Source: Pinus tabuliformis (taxonomy: Eukaryota; Streptophyta; Pinopsida; Pinales; Pinaceae). From it: a stretch of 64,000 nucleotides of DNA. The stretch is from contig CM062817.1 in the NCBI GenBank assembly GCA_031772625.1, positions 953,291,705 through 953,355,704 of the forward strand. Reading direction: 5' to 3'. Position 1 is the first letter of the stretch, and every line of letters starts with the position of its first letter. Position numbers and translations under genes: made by a program. Shown here one piece after another: positions 11,591 to 21,996 of this stretch. Below the pieces are notes generated by a model. It worked only from the letters and a program-made list of their open reading frames with translations, was not told the origin of the DNA and did not search any database.

Positions 11591-13313
11591 GTAGTATTGC
11601 TTAGCACTATCGCATGCAGTAAGATCGTAGGCCTCAAATTCTCTAAGACTGCATATTTTGTAAGCAAAGCTTTGGCATTATTATGGAATTTTATTTATGT
11701 GTACTTTTAGGTGAATGCTGAATTTTATTTGTGTCCAAGTTCTGTAATTGATTTTGATTTTTATTCTAAAATATATTTCTTATTGATTCTTTTGGTTCAA
11801 TTTTGATATGATTTGAAGCTTTGTAGGAGCTATCTCCAAGAGGCAGAACTAGATCGGATCTATAAATTCATTGAAGTATATATGAGATAAATGATAACTA
11901 TTTATCATTTAATCGCAAATGTATTTTTCTTTTTATTCCATTAATTAATATGAACTATTTCTTTTGGTTAATGGAAATCACATGGTGAATTCGATCATAA
12001 ACCAGTGTTTCCCCCTATTTTTATTTCATTTGCTCTCGGATTAAGAGAGGGCTATCCCATCTTAGTCCGAGATAGGATTTTCATTTTAGGATTAATTTTA
12101 TATTTGCAAATGTAATCTACATAAAGTCCTTTTTAGTTAAAGGCAAACATTTTTTGGTTCTCCGTGGCAAGATCAAGCTTTTATATTAGTCAACTTTTTG
12201 ATTGATTTTAATCTTTATCCAAAACGTTAAGAAATCAATCATAAAGACTAATGTAATATAATGTATATTAATTCATTTATTAATAACAATTAACATTAGA
12301 AGTCATTTTTCTTTTTCTTTTTAGAGTTAGCCTTAACATACTAATTACTCATTAATTTGTAACATTTACTTTCAATAAATAATAATAACTTAAGGTAATT
12401 AGAATAATTTTAACTTTAATATGGTAGTATAAGTTAACTAAGATTTTATTAATTGTTTACTTACAATAATAATAATATTATTTAGTTAAAACTTTCATCT
12501 TATAGGTTACCATAGATTTCTTAGAGTTAACTTTTAGCATACTAATTATTAATTAATGTTTAATATTTAATAATAGCCTAATGTAATTAGAATAATTATG
12601 GTAATGTATTTAACTAGATCTTAATAAATATTTTTCTCAGAATAATAATAACATTATTAACATTCATTTTATAGTTTATCATAGATATAATCTCATAATA
12701 AACTAGATTAAATATTTAGAATTATTATTAGAACTATATTAGTGATATTTAGGAATATATTATAGTATAAGGTATAGTTATTTACATAGTATAGTTAGTT
12801 AATTAGCATAATAACATAGGATTTATTAGTTTAGATTTGACATATGAGAAAAATAGGAATACTTTGGCACTTAACAAAGGCTTTAACGACAAATGTAACA
12901 TTAACAGTGTGTTCCTTTAGGACTAATAAATATTATTAAATTAGCAAGTTTCATAGGGATAACATTATCATAGTGTCATTTAGAATTAACAATTAATATT
13001 AACTTAAGACTATAAAGTCAAATAGGTTAGAATAAGTTAGGCTAATTGTAATTCATAATTTAGTCGTGGCTTGGCTGAGCCCCAGATCAGCTTAAGGATC
13101 ACTTTCTTTCCTAATCAACAAGAGGGCTGATCTGATGTCTCTTCTCCATTGATGAATAAGAATCATATTTTAAGTCATCGGAGAATGAGAGAAGGTAACT
13201 GGACCTAGTTAAACCAGTTGGAGCCACTACTCCAAACGGAAAGGAGTTGCTTTAAGCTCCAGACCGGGTGGTTATCCCCCAATGTTGTTGCAATGATTTT
13301 CGAGGAATCAACA

Positions 13314-13735
13314 CAACCATACAAATAAATATCCCTTAAACAAGCTAAGAAGGATAATAAATTATCACCAAAGTAATATTTCCCTTACAAGCTATTGCAA
13401 AAGATTGGTATTGTGGCATACAAATTAGAGTGTACTGCATCTTCCTAAGTGCACCCAGCTTTCCATGTTTCATGCTTAAATAAGGTTATAGGTGACAAGC
13501 TTCCAGTTCAAACAATATTTTTAGAACTTGAAGAGGGAGGAAAATTCATATTGGAACCTTAAGTAGTCATGAAAATAAGAACTCGACAACTACGAAACTG
13601 ATCAATTTTAGATTAGCTCATAAATTGGAAGAACTTACCTGTTGAATATTCCACATGGGATGATGAGAATTTTATACAGAAGCATCCAGAACTACTCAAG
13701 CATTAAGGATAAAAAAAAAATTAAGGAGAGGGGCA
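13314..13735 (+). pseudogene. Decayed chromovirus pol, 3' part (integrase tail and chromodomain)
   Basis: This continues the pseudogene that breaks off at 1725. Removing the inserted element and one copy of the CAACC duplication joins the integrase tail, which reads FLRLQPYK across the junction and is typical of this region. A stop-ridden stretch follows. At about 13607-13710 comes a chromodomain remnant with the hallmarks NWKNLP and DDENFIQKHPELLKH. In chromoviruses this C-terminal domain guides integration to particular chromatin; here it is only a relic. A purine-rich tract (13722-13733) ends at the 3' LTR, as expected of a polypurine tract. Confidence 0.88.
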
Positions 13736-14071
13736 TGTTAGGTCCCTATACTATTAGTGTAGCTCCTTATTTTTATTGTTACTGTAGCCCCCTTATTTTT
13801 ATTTTTGTGCCCATGTAGTCCTCATATTGTTATTATTGTGCCCATAGAATCCCACTATTGTTATTTTTGTTTCCTTACATTATTATTGTTATGTAGGCTC
13901 TAATTATATTGTGACCCCTTAGACTCCTATATATAGAAAGGAGGTATTTTCATTTGTATCATCTAAGAATTATTCATTTATGTAATGTATAGGAGGTTTC
14001 CCCCTCAAAGAAGTTAATCTTTAAGTCCTTGATCTATATTTTCTTCTATTTTGTGAGTTGGTTGCATAACA
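13736..14071 (+). repeat. 3' LTR of the decayed chromovirus
   Basis: The 336-bp LTR begins TGTTAGGTCCC directly after the purine-rich tract and ends GCATAACA. A TATA-type promoter (CCTATATATAG, about 13927-13937) lies in its middle. The 5' partner is outside the window, so the 3' boundary is inferred from the CA end only. The following bases GGTGC may be the target duplication, which cannot be checked here. Confidence 0.75.
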
Positions 14072-14736
14072 GGTGCTCCCCTATAGTGTTGTTTCTAATA
14101 TTAAGGCTAGTCACAAGAGAGGGTTGACTAGAGTTGTTACCTCCATTGCCCATGTAAACCTAAGATTGGTCGATTCCCCTAGGGTGAGTGGTCCTAGTGG
14201 AAAAAGAATTTCCAAGAGGTTGTTGATTTCCTAAACCATAGGGGGATTTAAAGGGGTTATTGACAAGATTAGGACCCCATGGATTATACATATAAAAAGT
14301 GTCTAACCCTCTTAAGGTATTATAAGGGTAAGATATCTGGCTCTGGAAAGTAGATCCTCTAAGTGGTTGATTCCAAAAAGGATTGGTAGGCCCACTAGAA
14401 ACAAACACACCTCCAACACTACTAGAGGATGACATGGATAGACTAAAAGGATTCCAACCAAAAGGAAACCTATTATTGGGTATTGGTATACTTCCTACTG
14501 AAATAATTGGACCCATCATCACTCTCGTGAAACTAGATGTGAAAGGACACATAGACCCTTCAACATTAGATATAGGGATACTAGACGAGATGGAATTAGC
14601 TCCTTCACTCACCATGAATGGAGATGAAAAGGTCATTAATGTGAAGGTACCCATACTGGATGTGCTAGTAGAGGAATTCCACTAAGATTTTTCCAAAATT
14701 AGGAGAAAGAGTTATAAAAGGATGTGGTGTGGAAGG
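14072..14736 (-). other. Unidentified retroelement-like remnant, left half
   Basis: Sequence between the chromovirus LTR and the copia insertion. The best open frame is on the - strand at 14160-14654 (164 aa). It is rich in S, P, N and G with repeated NPF and NPW words (GWNPF, PTNPFWNQP, YNPWGPN, VNNPF) and remains open further left apart from one stop. Such linkers are common in gag C-termini, but no defining domain is visible. The opposite strand is also open for 100 codons (14383-14685). The sequence continues at 20030 beyond the copia element. Identity unknown. Confidence 0.35.
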
Positions 14737-15304
14737 TGTTAGAAAATTATATATTACAGAGCAATGGAACACATAAAATATTGCAGAAATATAAACATAG
14801 AAAGATATATTTGGTTCACCCAGTTTGGGCTACGTCCACAGAGAAACAACTAGTCCTTCCTTTTATATTATCCAGCAAACTAAATAGATACAACCTACAG
14901 CAAATTCGTTTTAATTCCCTCTTCTCTCTCACACAATCTCCTCTCTCTGTATCACTCGGAATATAGATCTACATAGACTCAATACAATTCCCTCATATAT
15001 AACGAGGGGTTTCCTTCCAGGGAAAAAAACCCTAAATTAAACATAACTTCTACAATCATATCTCCGCCTAATGAATGCCCCAGATTGACTACAAAATTAC
15101 AACATTTTACAGGGCAATTTTACATCTATTCTTAGCTTCGGGGGTGCTGCTGGCGGGGGGGGGGGGCTCCCAAAGCTCATAGTTGCCCCCCCACACCCCC
15201 CTGCAACGAATATTTTATGGGTGGCGTTGCCGCCCCATTACGAACTGGGGTCCAATGCGGCAATACCTTTGAATACAGAAGATAATAAAGCTCCACACCC
15301 AACA
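14737..15304 (-). repeat. 3' LTR of the copia element
   Basis: Pairs with 19434-20029. On the - strand it begins TGTTGGGTGTGGAG and ends AATTTTCTAACA. It contains a G homopolymer run near 15155-15167, in + orientation, inside a GC-rich patch. Confidence 0.9.
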
Positions 15305-15317
15305 ATCTCCCACTTGG
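15305..15317 (-). other. Polypurine tract of the copia element
   Basis: The - strand reads CCAAGTGGGAGAT directly before the 3' LTR (TGTTGGGTG), the usual copia plus-strand primer. Confidence 0.85.
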
Positions 15318-15400
15318 AGACTGATTATAGCAACTCCACTGCTGCTTCACTTGTTGGACAATGACTCCACTTTGGACCTGGTTGTTTCTCATCATCTTCA

Positions 15401-18400
15401 TCATACTTGAAGACCAATCGAAACTGAGCAGATTCTCAGTTTCTCCTTGGTTACAACTTTTGTTAACATATATGCAGGATTCTGGATAGTGTGTATCTTT
15501 TCCAGCTTCAACTGTCCATCTTCCAACGCTGACCGTATGAAATGGTACATGAGCTGTATATGTTTAGTCTTGGAATGAAATGCAGAGTTCTTTGCAAGAT
15601 GTATGGCACTCTGGCTGTCACTATATAACCTGCCCAACTCCTGCTTCTTACCCAATTCATTTAGAAACCTTTGTAACCAAACTATTTCTTTACTAACCTC
15701 TATAGTAGCAACATGCTATGCTTCTGTTATTGAGAGTGAAACAACACTTTGCAGTTTTAAGACCCAACTAACATTTGTTCGACCTACAGTAAACACATAC
15801 CCTATGGTTCTCCTCCTGTTATCTCTATCACCCACCATATCTGCATCAACATATCTCTGTAAAGCAATGTTTGAACCACCAAAGCATAATGCTTGATTTT
15901 TGGTACCTCTCAAATACCTGAGAATCCACTTCACTACCATCCAATGTTCTTTTCCTAGATTATTCATGTACTTGCTTAGAACTCCCACTTCATGTGCAAT
16001 ATCAGGCCTTGTGCAGACCATTGCATACATTAAGCTTCCAATTCCTGATGCATATGGAAATATAGACATATGATCCATTTCTTCCTCAGTCTTGGGAAAC
16101 TCCTCCTTACTTAATTTGAAATGGCTAGCCAAAGGTATACTAACTGGTTTTGCATTCTGCAGATTAAACCTTTTCAACACCTTTTCTATGTACTCACTTT
16201 GAGACAATGTTAATTTGTGATGCTTCCTGTCTCTAGTTATTCTCATACCAAGGATTTGTTTTGCAGCACCCAAATCCTTCATTGCAAATGAGTTTGCCAA
16301 TTTTCTTTTGATCACATTTATTTCCTACATGTTAGACCCCGCAACAAGCATGTCATCTACATACAATAATAATATAATATAGCTACCATCATTTTGCCTT
16401 TTGAGATAAACACAATGATCAGACTGACATCTAGTATAACCTTGTTCAGACATAAACCTGTCAAATTTTAGATACCACTACCTTGGAGCCTGTTTTAATC
16501 CATACAAGCTCTTCTTCAACCTGCACACTAGTTTCTCCTTCCCTTTTACCTCATATCCTTATGGTTGCTGCATATATAACTCCTCCTCCAAATCTCCATG
16601 GAGAAAGGTTGTCTTTACATCTAACTGCTCAAGGTGAAAATCTTCAGCTGTTACTAAACTTAAAATAGTTCTGATTGAAGTCATTTTAACAACAGGAGAA
16701 AATATCTCATCAAAGTCTATACCCTTTCTCTGTAAGAACCCTTTCCCCACAAGGCTAGCTTTATACCTTTTTCTACCTCCGTCTTCTTCCTTCAACTTGT
16801 AAACGCATTTATTCTGCAATGTTGTTTTACCTGCAGGCAACCTAACTAAGTCCCAAGTCTGGTTATGTGCTAAGAAGTCCATCTCTTCTTTCATGGCTTG
16901 CTCCCAGTTCTTCTTGGTTTTTACCTGCACTGCTTCTTCATAACATTATGGTTCACCAGAATCAGTCAATAGTACATAATATAATGAAGGAGAGTATCGT
17001 TCAAGAGGTCTACTTATCCAGGTAGATTTTCTAACACCACTTTTAGGTGTTTGAAGTTCTTGTTGTTGTTGTGATTGTTGTTATGGCCGTTGATCATTAT
17101 GATTTTCAGGCACCATCACTTTTTCTGTGATCTCATCAAGCACTGTGTATTCTTTGTTTTCTTTTTCTTATTTCTTTTCCTACAGCTGATCCTTATACAC
17201 TGTGTATTCCTTGTTTTATTTTTCTTGTTTCTTTTCCTACAGCCGATCCTTATACAAAACCTTTTCATTGAATATGACATCTCTGCTCCCAATGATTTTT
17301 TGTTTTTCATAATCATAAAAGTGATAACCAAAATCATTAACACCATATCCAATAAAAGTAAATTTCTTTGATTTTTCCTCAAGATTTGTTCTATTTTCTT
17401 TATTAATGTGGATAAAGGCTTCACAAGCAAAAGTTTTTAAAAATGAGTAGTTTACCTTTTTACCTGTCCATGCCTCGTCTGAAATACCACCATCCAAGGA
17501 ACTTGAAGGCCCTCTATTTATTAGATAAACAACAGTATCTATAGCATCTGCCTAAAATTGTAAAGGCAATCTTGCATGCAATCTCATGCACCTTGAACGC
17601 TCCATGATTGTCCTGTTCATCCTTTCTGACACACCATTTTCTTGTGGTGTTCTTCGAACTGTCTTCTCTCTGCAAATTCCATTATCTGAACAGTACCTAT
17701 CAAACTCTTTGCTGCAATATTCACCTCCATTTTCTGATCTGGGACACTTCAACCTTTTTCCTGTCTCATTTTCAACCAAAGGTTTCCATTTCTTGAAAGT
17801 ATCAAATACATCAGTTTTATTTTGAATGCAATAAATCCGGGTTTTTCTGGTTGCATAATCAATAAAAGTAACATAATAATGAGAGACACCAAGAGATGAT
17901 ACCTGAGCAGGTCCCCATACATCTATATGCACAAGCTCTAATTTTTCGCTCTTCTTTTCTTTTCCAACTCTGAGGAATTTGACTCTCTTCTATTTTCCAT
18001 AAGCATAGTTTTCACAGAATTTTAAATTAACATGCTTCAAACCTAGCAACAAATTTCTTGAGCGAAGAATCTGCATCCCCTTCTCACTCATGTGCCCGAG
18101 CCTATGATGCCACAATGCCGTGTCTTCTCTTGTACAGGTTAAAGCATTAACATAATTAGAAATACCATTGCATAAATACAATGTACCAACCTTTTTCTCC
18201 CTTTGCTATTACCAGGGATCCTTTAGTGACCTTCCAGGTTTTATTTGTAAAAGTAGTCACACATCCTTCACCTCCCAACTACCATATTGAAATAAGATTT
18301 TTCTTCAAATCTGGAACATTCCTTACCTCCTTCAATAGCCATTGATTTCCATTTTTCTATTTTATGAAAACTGTACCCATTGCAATGATTTCACAGGGTT

Positions 18401-18560
18401 TATCATCACCTAATCGAACCTGTCCAAAATCTCCTTGAACATAATCATGAAAATGTTTCCTATCAGGTGTGGCATGGAATGAGGCCCCTGAATCTACCAC
18501 ACAAGCATCAATAATATTTTCTAAAGAAATAATGATAGCATCTTGCAACACATCACCGTC
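15401..18560 (-). pseudogene. Copia pol pseudogene (protease, integrase, RT, RNase H)
   Basis: From high to low coordinate: protease (18357-18551) with DSGASFHATPD; GAG-pre-integrase domain (17990-18181) with WHHRLGHMSEKG; integrase core (17552-17932) with HIDVWGP, SENGGEY and PQENGVSERMNRT; integrase tail (17237-17497); RT start (16559-16930) with KCVYKLK and DVKTTFLHGDLEE; RT palm with YVDD near 16353-16364 and MKDLGAAKQILGM; RNase H (15401-15896) with YVDADMVGDRDNRR and LYSDSQSAIHLAKNSA. The second catalytic Asp of integrase reads Glu (SENGG for the usual SDNGG). Stops and frame changes separate most blocks. The enzymes would once have copied and inserted the element, but this copy is inactive. 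Confidence 0.93.
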
Positions 18561-19395
18561 GCATTTGCTTCATGATTTTTTTTCTTGCTGCGCATCTCCT
18601 TCTTTTCCCTTTTGAGACTTGCGGTCTTTTTTCAGGTGTCCTTTCTTCCCACATTTCCAGCACACTATCCCTAATCTGGACTTGGATCTGCCTATTCTTG
18701 ACTTACTGCGATGTCCAGGGCTCTTTCCTTTATCAATTTTTTTCCCCTAGTCTCTGCAATCAAATCATTACCTGATGTCTCACCCGAGCTTTTCCGTCGC
18801 ATTTCCTCGCTAAGGATTGCACCGACAACATCATCAAACTTTAAATTACTATATCCAGAGACAGAGTTACTAATGGCTATAACTAAACCATTCCAAATTT
18901 CTGGCAATAAGCACAAAAATAACAGAGCCCTAACTTCATCATCAAAAGTTACCCCTATAGAACTTAACTGAGTGGTAACTATATTAAATTCATTTAAATG
19001 ATCAACAACAGATCCACCTTCTGACATTTTCATATTAAGTAAACCCTTCATAAGAAATACCTTATTTGAGGCCAAGGGTTTTTCATATAGTTTGGCCACT
19101 GTCTACATTAAACCCTCTGTTGTCATTTCCTTTGAAATATTAAACGCTACCAATGCCGCTAGGCACAGCCATATTGTTTCAAGTGCCTTTCTGTCAAGAA
19201 TATCCCATTGTGTTTGTCATACTCGTCGGCTTCTTTTCCTTTCTGCTCAATGGTTGGTACAAATCTCTCTGATAGAGATAATCTTCCATCTGCATCTTCC
19301 ACAACTAGTAGTTTTGGCCATTAAATTTTTCGACCCTAAACCTACCATCTTCCACCATTGCTCCCACTCGAACTAGGAACCCTTCTCTCCTATGA
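18561..19395 (-). pseudogene. Copia gag pseudogene
   Basis: The clearest piece is 18692-19099: KLYEKPLASNKVFLMKGL, HLNEFNIVTTQLSSIGV, DDEVRALLFLCLLPEIWN. These are hallmarks of the copia UBN2-type gag. Upstream, frame-shifted pieces (KALETIWLCLAA and NISKEMT near 19110-19180) extend it towards 19390. Downstream at about 18615-18662 is a zinc knuckle reading CWKCGKKGHLKKDR; the last Cys of CX2CX4HX4C is replaced by Arg. No intact start codon was found for the 135-codon open piece; its first codon is GTG. Confidence 0.88.
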
Positions 19396-19418
19396 GTTTA
19401 TCAGCCAAATAGACCTTC

Positions 19419-19431
19419 GGCTCTAATAGCA
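19419..19431 (-). other. Primer-binding site of the copia element (initiator-Met type, worn)
   Basis: The - strand reads TGCTATTAGAGCC, two changes from the usual TGGTATCAGAGCC, two bases after the 5' LTR. Confidence 0.75.
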
Positions 19432-19433
19432 GT

Positions 19434-20029
19434 TCTTAGAAAATTATATATTACAGAGCAATGGAACACAAAATATTGCATAAATATAAACACAAAAAAT
19501 GCATAAAACAAGAGAGACATAGATATACATGGTTCACCCAGTTTGGGCTACATCAATGAAGAAACAGCCAGTCCATCATTTTATATTATCCAGCAAACTA
19601 AAGAGATACAACCTACAACAAATCCGCTGCAACTCCCTCTTCGCTCTCACACAATCTCCTCTCTCTTTCTCAATCAGAATACAGATATACATAGACATAA
19701 TACAATTTCCTCATATATAGCAAGGGGTTGCCTTCTAGGGAAAAAACCCTAAATTAAACATAAATTCTACCATCATATCTCCACCTAATGAATGGCCCAA
19801 ATTGACTACAAAATTACAACATTTTACAAGGCAATTTTACATCTATTTTTAGCTTCGGGGGCACTACCCCCAATCCCCCACCAAGGGGGGCTCCCAAAGG
19901 TCACAACTGCCCCCCTTGGACCCCCCTGAAGCGAATATTTTACGGGCGGTGTTGTTGCTCAATTACGAACTAGGGTCCAATGTGGCAATACCTTTGAATA
20001 CAAAAGATAATCAAGCTCCACACCCAACA
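19434..20029 (-). repeat. 5' LTR of the copia element
   Basis: Pairs with 14737-15304 and is followed by the GAAGG duplication. The terminal CA (on the - strand) is mutated to GA. It is 28 bp longer than its partner, with several small indels and many substitutions. Confidence 0.9.
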
Positions 20030-20530
20030 GAAGGGATTTATGGTCAAAAGTATGTATGTGGACATGACCTCTAGAAGACCACTAGTCATGGAAGGTATGA
20101 ACACAATGAGTTCCAACATAAAATTATTAACATTATCCATGAATGACTTGGCTAAGGGACTATGTGAAGATATAAGTAAGTCCACACCCCCACCTAATGA
20201 GATGTGTTCAAAAGTATGATTATGATTTCACGAAGCAGGGTCAACCATGGGATGAATGGAACGTTCAAGCCTCTGAGTGGCACCCAAAGTGACCCAAGAC
20301 ATAGATGTTCCTATGTTCGAATTAAGTCTACATCTACGAAATGGTGAACCTTTCCTCATAGGGGCAAAGGGCCACGAGTCTACGAGAATGAAATAATGAA
20401 AATTCGTCATGATGGTGGTTGTAGGATACACAAGAATGACTAAAGAATAGTCCTAAGGGCATAAGATACAAATAACAAACAAAACGCTCTAGAAAGATCC
20501 TAAGGCAACAATCCATGCAAACCTATTATA
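20030..20530. other. Unidentified retroelement-like remnant, right half
   Basis: Continuation of the sequence interrupted at 14736. Both strands carry short open stretches: on + about 20033-20217 (reads YVDMTSRRPLVMEGMN), on - 20228-20431 and 19970-20185. No known domain was recognised. It abuts copy 1 of the dispersed repeat near 20531 and may be internal sequence of the same family. Confidence 0.3.
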
Positions 20531-21996
20531 TTTCCTAGATTATGCTAAATAAGATCCAGTTATTGACTCTCGATACCATAACCAAAATGCACGCCACAAG
20601 GACCTAAAATATTATGCTTCTATCACAAAAATAACATATAAGGGTATAAGTATTAACCTACCTGTAATGGGATAATTGAAGGAGGAATATGCCTCTCCTC
20701 ATCAAAAAATATAATAAATATGATAGGTTTATGAAATGGAAAAACAGAATGAAAAAAGATATTTATCCGAGCACATTTCCAAATTCATCGACTAAATATT
20801 CCCAATACCAATTACTAAGGAAAACAATCACTTTGAAAATGGCATTGTTGCAATCATAAGACTTGTACAATAAATGTTTCAGTAAGAGAAACTATTGTTA
20901 CAAATTTAGAAGATGTTATTCTTCAAAAAGTGCCAAGTAAAACAATGGACTTGCCAAAATTGGACACAAATAGTTTTTTGCTACAAACATTAAAAAATAA
21001 GATTGCACCCATGAATACATGCAACTCAGACAACTTATTATGCTCACTTGCACAAGTAATTAAATCCTATAAAATTGGTCACTATAAAATTGTTTCCAAC
21101 AACAACCCTCTTTTTTTTATGATAGCTTTAGATAATAAAAGTAACAATTGTCCTATTCACTATTCACACTTCAACATCTTATTAAATTCATTTTTACATT
21201 CATAAAAAAGCCTGTAAACATAGGAAGCTACATCCCTTAAATAATCTCTTCAAAATTTCTATTACATAAAAGTTATAGTAAGTAAGACATTTATTCTAAC
21301 AATTTATATGCACAAAAGCTATTGTCATTGAGGCCTTTTGACAAACACTTTAAAAACATGCAATCTACAACCATTGAGGCCTCTTGAGAAACACTTTTCA
21401 AGCATGCAATCTATAACCATTGAGACATTTTGTCGAACACTTTGTAAGCATACAATCTATAACCATTGAGGCATTTCGTCAAACACATGGAAGCCATAAT
21501 CTCTTAAGGAAATATTGACATGAATATAAGGTTCTTCCTCAACCTATTTAGCTCATAAAATTTATAAATTAATTCTTCAAATGTTGGAACATTAAAACAG
21601 GGACTAAATCATCTTATTCTTTCACCATAAACTCGACAACAGGAACACATAATTGGTATCAATAATCTGTAAAATCGCCTAGATTTATGATTCGGGTTCT
21701 AAAAATCATTTTTTTGGAATCAAATCAGGGGTTGCATGTTCTTTTGGTATGCAAACCCCCTACTGTTGTCCTAAAACATTACAAAACCACCATGGATGCA
21801 CTTGTTTAAACTAGTAAATATTCTGACTTCTAGAATTTGATTTACAAATTTTGTTAAATAGATGGCCTACAAACTTTAATGCACATCCATGCATAAAAAT
21901 TGACAACATATAATTAATCTATAATTACTTATGCATTGCCTAAATTATTTTATAAACCATCTCATCTACTATAAGTGAATTGAAGGGTTTGATATT
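20531..21996 (-). repeat. Dispersed repeat copy 1, left part
   Basis: Aligns with 41440-42904 (same orientation, perhaps 85-90% alike). Near its left end the - strand reads TATGGTATCGAGAGTC (about 20565-20580), resembling an initiator-Met primer site. A TATA box lies near the right end of the repeat. The whole repeat may therefore be a long LTR read on the - strand. It is split at 21996 by the Athila-like element. No supported gene; the short open frame at 20930-21205 is not conserved in the other copy. Confidence 0.7.
21326..21509. repeat. 46-bp tandem repeat, four units (copy 1)
   Basis: Units begin CATTGAGGCCTTTTGACAAA and contain GCATGCAATCTA. Unit starts are at 21326, 21372, 21418 and 21464. 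Confidence 0.9.

Larger units (their letters stand above)
1726..13313 (+). mobile_element. Giant-LTR, gag-only LTR retrotransposon (non-autonomous)
   Basis: An 11,588-bp element is flanked by the 5-bp target duplication CAACC (1721-1725 and 13314-13318). It has two very long direct LTRs (3,834 and 3,886 bp) and a 3,868-bp internal region. The internal region carries a primer-binding-type sequence just after the 5' LTR and one long ORF with a gag-like domain. No protease, reverse transcriptase, RNase H or integrase was found in any frame. This architecture matches non-autonomous LARD/TR-GAG elements, which borrow enzymes from a relative. It sits inside the integrase tail of the older chromovirus, in the same orientation. 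A sample of LTR alignment (4141-4440 against 11887-12184) shows about 4-5% differences, so the insertion is moderately old. Confidence 0.92.
9428..13313 (+). repeat. 3' LTR of the giant-LTR element
   Basis: A full-length direct copy of 1726-5559. The first base is changed (GGTTGAGG instead of TGTTGAGG); the end is intact (GGAATCAACA), followed by the CAACC duplication. It differs by an (AT)n run at 10076-10125 and a 52-bp tandem duplication at about 11487-11590. Confidence 0.92.
14737..20029 (-). mobile_element. Ty1/copia retrotransposon, degenerate
   Basis: A 5,293-bp element on the - strand with perfect target duplication GAAGG (14732-14736 and 20030-20034). It has LTRs of 568 and 596 bp, a worn initiator-Met primer site and a textbook copia polypurine tract. 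Domain order on the - strand is gag, zinc knuckle, protease, GAG-pre-integrase, integrase, RT, RNase H, which is the copia order. All genes are broken by stops and frameshifts and the LTRs differ visibly, so it is old and dead. Confidence 0.95.

Noticed and set aside
17075..17430. Overlapping ORFs rich in F and L on the + strand and in K, N and R on the - strand
   Set aside because: They lie in the integrase-RT linker of the copia element, where a duplicated CT-rich stretch creates low-complexity frames.
21326..21509. Four regularly spaced repeats that could suggest a CRISPR-like array
   Set aside because: The 46-bp units are contiguous, without unique spacers, in a plant retroelement context; an ordinary minisatellite.
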